DNA from: Wujia chipingensis
GTDB taxonomy: Bacteria > Bacillota > Clostridia > Lachnospirales > Lachnospiraceae
DNA length: 64,000 nt
Assembly (NCBI RefSeq): GCF_014337155.1
Contig: NZ_CP060632.1
Span: 1,061,001 to 1,125,000, forward strand
Reading direction: 5' to 3'
The position numbers and the translations under genes are program-made. The stretch's first letter is position 1. Each line of letters opens with the position of its first letter. Below, piece by piece: positions 58,807 through 64,000 of the stretch. A model generated the notes under the pieces. It saw only the letters and a program-made list of their open reading frames with translations. It was not told where the DNA came from and made no database searches.

Positions 58807-60276
58807 ATGGAATTTAGAAAAATGTCTTTGGCTGAGTTGCGGGAGTATGCGAAAGAAAAAGGAATCCGCAATATTTCAACACTCAAAAAAGCCGAGCTTG
58901 CCGAGCTTCTGGAAAATATGGAGAAGATGATGGCAGCGAAGAAAAAAGAAGCCGAGCAGAAGAAAGCTACGGAGCGCAAAAACCAGGAAATGGCAAAAGT
59001 ACGTCCGGATACACGACAGGCGAACCGCATAAAGAATCCGGCAGAAAATTATCAGGAGCTTCGGAACATTGAGCCGGAGGAAGGCGAGACAGAAGCGGAG
59101 ATTCAGGTATTTGACGGACAGGAATACAATCCGAAGCTAGACAGTGGTTCGGAGGCAAATGGTATTCTGGAAGTTATGACTGAGGGCTATGGATTTATCC
59201 GTAGTGCAAACTATCTGCCAGGTGATCGTGATATCTATGTATCGCCGGTACAGATCCGGAAGTTCTGTTTGAAGAAAGGTGATATCATCGGAGGTCCGGT
59301 GCGGAACAAGACACAAGGCGAGAAGTTCTCGGCACTCTTGTTTATCCGTCATGTGAATGGTATGCTGCCATCGGTCGCAGCAAAGCGGAAACCATTCGAG
59401 GATCTGACACCGATTTTCCCGAATGAGCGTATTTCACTTGACGAGACAGGTGCTCCGGTCGCTATCCGTATCGTGGATCTGCTTTCTCCGATCGGAAAGG
59501 GACAGAGAGGTATGATCGTATCGCCTCCAAAGGCAGGTAAGACAACCCTGCTGAAAGCGATTGCAAAGAGTATCAGCACAAGAAACCGGGACATGCATCT
59601 GATCGTGCTTTTGATCGATGAGCGTCCAGAGGAAGTGACAGATATCCGCGAGTCTATCGAGGGTGAAAATGTTGAGGTTATCTATTCGACATTTGATGAG
59701 CTTCCAGATCACCATAAGCGTGTATCGGAGATGGTAATCGAGCGTGCAAAACGTCTGGTCGAGCATGGCAAGGATGTTGTGATCCTGCTTGACAGTATCA
59801 CAAGACTGGCAAGAGCATACAACCTGACGGTACCACCAAGTGGAAGAACGTTGTCTGGTGGTCTTGACCCGGCAGCACTGCATATGCCAAAGCGGTTTTT
59901 CGGTGCGGCACGTAATATGCGTGAGGGCGGAAGCCTGACAATTCTTGCAACGGCACTGGTAGAGACCGGAAGCCGTATGGATGATGTCGTATTCGAGGAG
60001 TTCAAGGGAACTGGCAACATGGAGCTGGTGCTTGACCGGAAATTATCCGAGAAACGAATCTTCCCGGCAATCGATATTGCGAAGTCTGGTACGAGACGTG
60101 ACGATCTGCTTTTGACTCCAGAGGAGCAGGAGGCAGTCAATATGATCCATAAGGCACTGACCTCTGCAAAGTCGGAAGAATTTACCGATGAAATCCTGAA
60201 GTTGTTCGCAAGAACAAAGAATAACCGGGAATTTATCGAGATGGTAAAGAAGATTTTGCCATATGGAAGAAGATAG
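58807..60276 (+). CDS. rho: Transcription termination factor Rho
   Basis: This 489-residue hexameric RNA helicase stops transcription. The N-terminal SAP-like Rho domain is MSLAELREYAKEKGIRNIST. A Lys/Glu-rich insert runs to about residue 95, then the RNA-binding cold-shock-like fold with GILEVMTEGYGFIRSANYLP. Walker A is SPPKAGKTTLLKAIA, Walker B VVILLDSITRLARAY, and the Q-loop and R-loop regions follow (TGSRMDDVVFEEFKGTGNME). ATG 58807 follows aaaaggagacacgc; TTG 58789 is upstream of the binding site and rejected. rpmE is downstream but has its own promoter. Confidence 0.96.
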   Translation: MEFRKMSLAELREYAKEKGIRNISTLKKAELAELLENMEKMMAAKKKEAEQKKATERKNQEMAKVRPDTRQANRIKNPAENYQELRNIEPEEGETEAEIQVFDGQEYNPKLDSGSEANGILEVMTEGYGFIRSANYLPGDRDIYVSPVQIRKFCLKKGDIIGGPVRNKTQGEKFSALLFIRHVNGMLPSVAAKRKPFEDLTPIFPNERISLDETGAPVAIRIVDLLSPIGKGQRGMIVSPPKAGKTTLLKAIAKSISTRNRDMHLIVLLIDERPEEVTDIRESIEGENVEVIYSTFDELPDHHKRVSEMVIERAKRLVEHGKDVVILLDSITRLARAYNLTVPPSGRTLSGGLDPAALHMPKRFFGAARNMREGGSLTILATALVETGSRMDDVVFEEFKGTGNMELVLDRKLSEKRIFPAIDIAKSGTRRDDLLLTPEEQEAVNMIHKALTSAKSEEFTDEILKLFARTKNNREFIEMVKKILPYGRR

Positions 60277-60329
60277 GAAAACAGCCGGAATAAATGTGAC
60301 AAAAATTATCAGAAATATCAAAAAAATGC

Positions 60330-60358
60330 TTGAATTTCTTGATATGGTATGATAAAAT
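60330..60358 (+). promoter_or_regulatory. Promoter and short leader of rpmE
   Basis: -35 TTGAAT (60330-60335), a 17-nt spacer and -10 TAAAAT (60353-60358). The 65-nt leader that follows (to 60430) could hold an L31 protein-binding site; no consensus was confirmed. Confidence 0.6.
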
Positions 60359-60430
60359 CCGTATGTTGTGTAATAAACAGTCTGCTATGTCTAGCACATG
60401 GTAGCAAGTATGATTTAAGAGGTGAAAGAA

Positions 60431-60634
60431 ATGAGAGAAGGAATCCATCCAGCGTACTATCAGGCAAAGGTTGTTTGCAACTGTGGTAACGAGTTCGTAA
60501 CAGGTTCAACAAAGGAAGATATCCATGTTGAAATTTGTTCAAAGTGCCATTCATTCTACACAGGTCAGCAGAAGGCTGCACAGGCTCGTGGTAGAATCGA
60601 TAAGTTCAATCGTAAGTACGGTGTTCAGGCATAA
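60431..60634 (+). CDS. rpmE: 50S ribosomal protein L31 (zinc-binding type)
   Basis: This 67-residue L31 has the zinc-binding Cys pattern [13 protein letters not shown] and [15 protein letters not shown], i.e. the C+ form. It lies on the 50S central protuberance. ATG 60431 follows agaggtg by 6 nt; GTG 60422 overlaps that site and is rejected. Confidence 0.95.
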   Translation: MREGIHPAYYQAKVVCNCGNEFVTGSTKEDIHVEICSKCHSFYTGQQKAAQARGRIDKFNRKYGVQA

Positions 60635-60709
60635 TACGGAAATGACATGGAATAGGCTTGTTACAATAATGTAGCAAGCCTATTTTCATATGTATGAAAA
60701 AGGTGGAGT

Positions 60710-61657
60710 ATGAGCAGAATAAATATCGGCGGACAGGCAGTTATGGAAGGTGTCATGATGCGTAACAATGACCGATATGCTGTCGCCGTCCGGAAACCAG
60801 ATAAGCAAATAGAAGTAAAGACAAATCGGTGTACAGGAACCTCTGATCGTCCGGCAGTTTGTAATCTGCCGATTGTGCGAGGAGTATTCAGTTTTGTACA
60901 GTCGCTCACCATCGGTGTGAAAACACTGATGTATTCGGCACAGTTCTTCGAGGACGAGGAAGAGGAAGCGCCGAAGAAGGAAAAGAAAAAGAAGAAAGAA
61001 AAAACGAAAGAACAGGAAGCACGTGCGGAGAAAGCAGAGATGGCAGGGACTGTTACATTTTCGATTGTGCTGGCAGTCGGACTTTTTATGTTGCTTCCGG
61101 CGTGGATTGCATCGCTGTTAGATGATGTGATAAAAAGCCATGCGCTGATCGGACTGATTGAAGGCGTGATCCGTCTGGCAATTTTTCTTGGGTATGTGAT
61201 TGCGATTTCACGTATGGAAGATATTAAGCGAACGTATATGTATCATGGTGCAGAGCACAAGACGATCAACTGTCTGGAACATGGAAATGAGCTGACGGTG
61301 GAGAATGTCATGCAGGCATCCCGGTATCACAAACGATGTGGAACGAGTTTTCTGTTCATCGTTATGATTGTTAGTATTTTAGTGTTTATGTGTATTACAG
61401 TAGATGCCATGTGGCTGCGGTTATTGTTGCGTGTCCTGCTTGTTCCGGTGATTGCAGGAATTTCTTATGAATTTATCCGGTTTGCAGGAAACAGTGAGTC
61501 GTGGATCGCCAATCTGCTCAGTAAGCCGGGACTTCTGATCCAGAGACTGACGACCAAGGAGCCGACGGAGGATATGGTCGAGGTTGCGATTGCTTCGGTG
61601 GAGGCAGTTTTGGACTGGCGTGGATATCTGGCAGAACAGGCAAAGAATGAGAAGTGA
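60710..61657 (+). CDS. DUF1385 family membrane protein (YqhQ-like)
   Basis: This 315-residue membrane protein opens with the DUF1385 signature INIGGQAVMEGVMMRNNDRY and continues with RGVFSFVQSLTIGVKTLMYS. A Lys/Glu-rich linker lies at about 83-108. Membrane helices follow, with the conserved YHGAEHKTINCLEHG and RCGTSFLFIVMIVSILVF. The function is unknown. In Clostridia it is commonly encoded just before prmC and prfA, as here. Confidence 0.9.
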   Translation: MSRINIGGQAVMEGVMMRNNDRYAVAVRKPDKQIEVKTNRCTGTSDRPAVCNLPIVRGVFSFVQSLTIGVKTLMYSAQFFEDEEEEAPKKEKKKKKEKTKEQEARAEKAEMAGTVTFSIVLAVGLFMLLPAWIASLLDDVIKSHALIGLIEGVIRLAIFLGYVIAISRMEDIKRTYMYHGAEHKTINCLEHGNELTVENVMQASRYHKRCGTSFLFIVMIVSILVFMCITVDAMWLRLLLRVLLVPVIAGISYEFIRFAGNSESWIANLLSKPGLLIQRLTTKEPTEDMVEVAIASVEAVLDWRGYLAEQAKNEK

Positions 61658-61665
61658 GGAAAACT

Positions 61666-62541
61666 ATGACGTGGCAGGCATTGATGAAGGAAGAATTAGA
61701 GCGTCTGAGACAGGCAGACATTCCGGAGGCGGACAGTGATATCCGGCTTTTTGCAATGGATGTGGCAGGCTGTACATATTCGACACTGATTCTGCGTATG
61801 GCAGAGGAAGCGTCAGAGGAACAGGCGCAGAAGCTTCGTGCTTATGTCACGGAACGTATGACGCATAAGCCATGCCAGTACATTCTTGGGTCACAGGAAT
61901 TTATGGGGATGGAGTTTGCAACAGCACCGGAAGTGCTGATCCCAAGACCGGAGACGGAGCTTCTCGTGGAACAGGCATGTGGAAAGCTGGAGAAACTCAG
62001 AGAGAAAAAACGGAAACAAACCGGTGACGGAAAGCTGCGTGTGTTAGATATGTGTTGTGGGAGTGGCTGTATCGGAATCAGTGTAGCAAAGCTTGTTCCG
62101 GCTGTATCGGTTGACCTTGCGGATATTTCGGATGCGGCAATCACTCTTACGAAGAAAAACCGGGAGCGGTTACAGGCAGATTGTACGGTAATACAGACCG
62201 ATTTATTTGCGCAGATTGAAGAAAAATATGATATGATAATATCAAATCCGCCATATATCCGGACGGATGAGATTCCAAAGCTCATGGCAGAGGTGCGTGA
62301 TTTTGAACCACATCTGGCACTTGACGGAAAAGCGGATGGATTGTATTTTTATGATAAGATTATTCGGGAAGCGAGGGAGTATCTGTATGAAGATGGATAT
62401 ATACTGTTTGAAATTGGACAGGATCAGCTGGATGCTGTTCGGGGACTCCTTGTAGAGAATGGATATGTGGATGTAGAGGAAATGAAAGATTATGCGGGAC
62501 TTGACCGGATCGTGATGGCGCGGTATCCAGCGCTCGCATAA
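61666..62541 (+). CDS. prmC: Peptide chain release factor N5-glutamine methyltransferase
   Basis: This 291-residue PrmC (HemK) methylates the Gln of the GGQ motif in release factors, using S-adenosylmethionine. LDMCCGSGCIGISVAKLVPA is the cofactor motif, and ISNPPYIRTDEIPKL supplies the NPPY substrate site. I choose ATG 61666 because gaggaaaact precedes it; GTG 61654 lies inside the end of the previous gene. prfA, its substrate, is encoded 145 bp downstream. An 8-bp hairpin (tctggctg/cagccaga, 62568-62586) lies in that gap. Confidence 0.94.
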   Translation: MTWQALMKEELERLRQADIPEADSDIRLFAMDVAGCTYSTLILRMAEEASEEQAQKLRAYVTERMTHKPCQYILGSQEFMGMEFATAPEVLIPRPETELLVEQACGKLEKLREKKRKQTGDGKLRVLDMCCGSGCIGISVAKLVPAVSVDLADISDAAITLTKKNRERLQADCTVIQTDLFAQIEEKYDMIISNPPYIRTDEIPKLMAEVRDFEPHLALDGKADGLYFYDKIIREAREYLYEDGYILFEIGQDQLDAVRGLLVENGYVDVEEMKDYAGLDRIVMARYPALA

Positions 62542-62686
62542 GAGAAAATACATAATGAGATACCTGATCTGGCTGAAACAGCCAGACAATCCTTGTGGCG
62601 TATATAATCGGATAAATGAGATGTTATAGATGTCTGGCACATAGGAAGGGTATATTGAGATAGAAAAATAGTTGGAGGATAAAAAT

Positions 62687-63763
62687 ATGTTTGATAAATT
62701 AGAGGATCTGGTAGCCCGTCTGGACGAATTACAAAATGAACTTTCAGATCCGAATGTGGCAAGCAATGCAGAACGTTTCCGGAATCTGATGAAGGAACAG
62801 GCAAATTTAGCACCAATCGTAGAGAAATATCAGGAGTATAAGGAAGCGAAGCAGACGATCGAGGATAGCTTATCCATGCTGGAGGGCGAAAGCGACGAGG
62901 AGATGCGTGAGATGCTGAAGGAAGAGCTTTCTTCAGCGAAGCAGCAGGTGGAAAAGTGCGAGAACGAACTTAAAATCCTGCTTCTGCCGAAAGATCCGAA
63001 CGATGAGCGTAATGTCATCTTAGAGATCCGTGCAGGTGCCGGTGGCGATGAGGCAGCACTTTTTGCAGCAGAGCTTTACCGTATGTATGTGCACTATGCG
63101 GAGAGTCGTCGTTGGAAGGTTGAACTGATGGAAGCTGAAGAAATCGGTATCGGAGGTATGAAGTCAGTTACAGCGATGGTAACCGGAAATGGTGCGTATT
63201 CCGTATTGAAATACGAGAGTGGTGTACACCGTGTACAGCGTGTGCCTGAGACAGAGAGTGGCGGACGAATCCATACAAGTACCGCCAGTGTTGCTGTTCT
63301 TCCAGAGGCAGAGGAAGTGGATGAGATAGATATCCCGGATAAGGATATCCGTATCGATGTCATGCGTGCATCCGGTAATGGTGGACAGTGTGTCAATACA
63401 ACGGATTCTGCGGTACGTCTGACGCATATTCCAACCGGAATCGTGATCTACAGCCAGACAGAGAAATCACAGCTTCAGAACAAGGCAAAGGCATTTGCCC
63501 TGCTTCGTACAAAACTGTTAGATATTGAGATGCAGAAGCGTCACGACGCAGAAGCAGATCTTCGTAAGAGTCAGGTTGGTACGGGTGACCGTTCCGAGAA
63601 GATCCGTACGTATAACTTCCCACAGGGACGTGTGACGGATCACCGGATCGGACTGACATTATACAAATTGGACAAGATTATGAATGGTGACATTCAGGAG
63701 ATTATCGATGCATGTATCGCAGCGGATCAGGCTGCGAAGCTTGCTAAGATGAATGAAGAATAG
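62687..63763 (+). CDS. prfA: Peptide chain release factor 1
   Basis: This 358-residue release factor reads UAA and UAG stop codons and frees the finished peptide. The GGQ motif is in [20 protein letters not shown], and the codon-recognition region is [23 protein letters not shown] 62687 follows ggaggataaaa; TTG 62672 overlaps the binding site. It follows prmC and precedes a YqeY-like gene. Confidence 0.96.
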   Translation: MFDKLEDLVARLDELQNELSDPNVASNAERFRNLMKEQANLAPIVEKYQEYKEAKQTIEDSLSMLEGESDEEMREMLKEELSSAKQQVEKCENELKILLLPKDPNDERNVILEIRAGAGGDEAALFAAELYRMYVHYAESRRWKVELMEAEEIGIGGMKSVTAMVTGNGAYSVLKYESGVHRVQRVPETESGGRIHTSTASVAVLPEAEEVDEIDIPDKDIRIDVMRASGNGGQCVNTTDSAVRLTHIPTGIVIYSQTEKSQLQNKAKAFALLRTKLLDIEMQKRHDAEADLRKSQVGTGDRSEKIRTYNFPQGRVTDHRIGLTLYKLDKIMNGDIQEIIDACIAADQAAKLAKMNEE

Positions 63764-63809
63764 GATGGCGTGTCCATACCCGTATAAATATGAATGGAGG
63801 AATAAAATT

Positions 63810-64000
63810 ATGCAGTTAGAAACATTACAGAAAGACATGATCGCCGCTATGAAGGCAAGAGATAAGGCAAGAAAGGATTCCATTTCTTCTCTGATTTCCG
63901 CAGTAAAGAAGGTAGCTATCGACGAGGGTTGCCGCGATGATATCAAGGAAGAACTGGTAGACCGCGTAATCTTAAAGGAGTTGAAGACAGCCAAAGAGCA
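63810..64000 (+). CDS. GatB/YqeY-domain protein (3' end cut by the window)
   Basis: The first 63 residues are visible. MQLETLQKDMIAAMKARDKA is the start of YqeY-like proteins, which share the tail domain of the GatB amidotransferase. They are thought to bind tRNA, but their role is not established. The start follows tggaggaataaaatt. The frame is still open at base 64000. Confidence 0.85.
   Translation, partial: MQLETLQKDMIAAMKARDKARKDSISSLISAVKKVAIDEGCRDDIKEELVDRVILKELKTAKE

Overview
The window reads as chromosome of a low-to-mid GC, spore-forming, butyrate-producing Firmicute, most likely a Lachnospiraceae gut anaerobe. Supporting this are a complete crotonyl-CoA to butyryl-CoA operon (thl-crt-hbd-bcd-etfB-etfA), an NfnAB-type ferredoxin/NADP(H) transhydrogenase pair, an alpha/beta small acid-soluble spore protein, a surface protein with an SPQTG sortase signal, and ChW cell-surface repeats. 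Family assignments come from reading the proteins by eye; no database search was possible.

Layout. 1-2981: the end of a molybdenum hydroxylase (xanthine dehydrogenase type) and a xanthine/uracil permease. 2982-6675: an AT-rich block bracketed by an exact 40-bp direct repeat. It carries a DUF4160/DUF2442 pair, a voltage-gated K+ channel and a zinc-ribbon-repeat protein with an embedded nuclease-like domain. 6721-9180: a secreted transglutaminase-like protein with six ChW repeats. 9227-10030: seven minus-strand tRNA genes, then a plus-strand AEC transporter and two more tRNA genes (to 11452). 11756-18504: a secreted 3D-domain-like protein, a Gly-rich membrane protein, ispF, a GNAT enzyme, nfnA-nfnB and a small membrane protein. 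18589-26674: queH, carAB, two overlapping XRE regulators, thyA and folA. 26820-34189: an unusual cluster of a YbjQ/zinc-ribbon protein, a TPR-like acidic repeat protein, an Ala/Lys/Glu helical protein ending in a degenerate AAA+ domain, and a solitary MreB. 34208-42401: a YgiQ radical SAM protein and the butyrate operon. 42402-46838: accessory and non-coding DNA with a 113-bp tandem repeat, an XRE gene facing a lipoprotein gene across a perfect palindrome, a 23-residue hydrophobic peptide gene and a 291-bp hairpin. 46839-48104: mtnN and luxS. 48647-54361: a 1904-residue surface protein. 54449-64000: sspA-type gene, tig-clpX-engB, DUF4364, rho, rpmE, a DUF1385 protein, prmC, prfA and the start of a YqeY-like gene.

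Working together: thl to etfA turn acetyl-CoA into butyryl-CoA, with Bcd-Etf expected to bifurcate electrons from NADH to crotonyl-CoA and ferredoxin. NfnAB can exchange that reduced ferredoxin and NADH for NADPH. mtnN and luxS detoxify S-adenosylhomocysteine and yield the AI-2 precursor. carAB, thyA and folA serve pyrimidine and thymidylate supply. rpmE, prmC and prfA serve translation.

The best candidates for undescribed biology are the 40-bp-repeat-bracketed island with its zinc-ribbon/nuclease protein, and the MreB-linked cluster with the pseudo-AAA+ protein.
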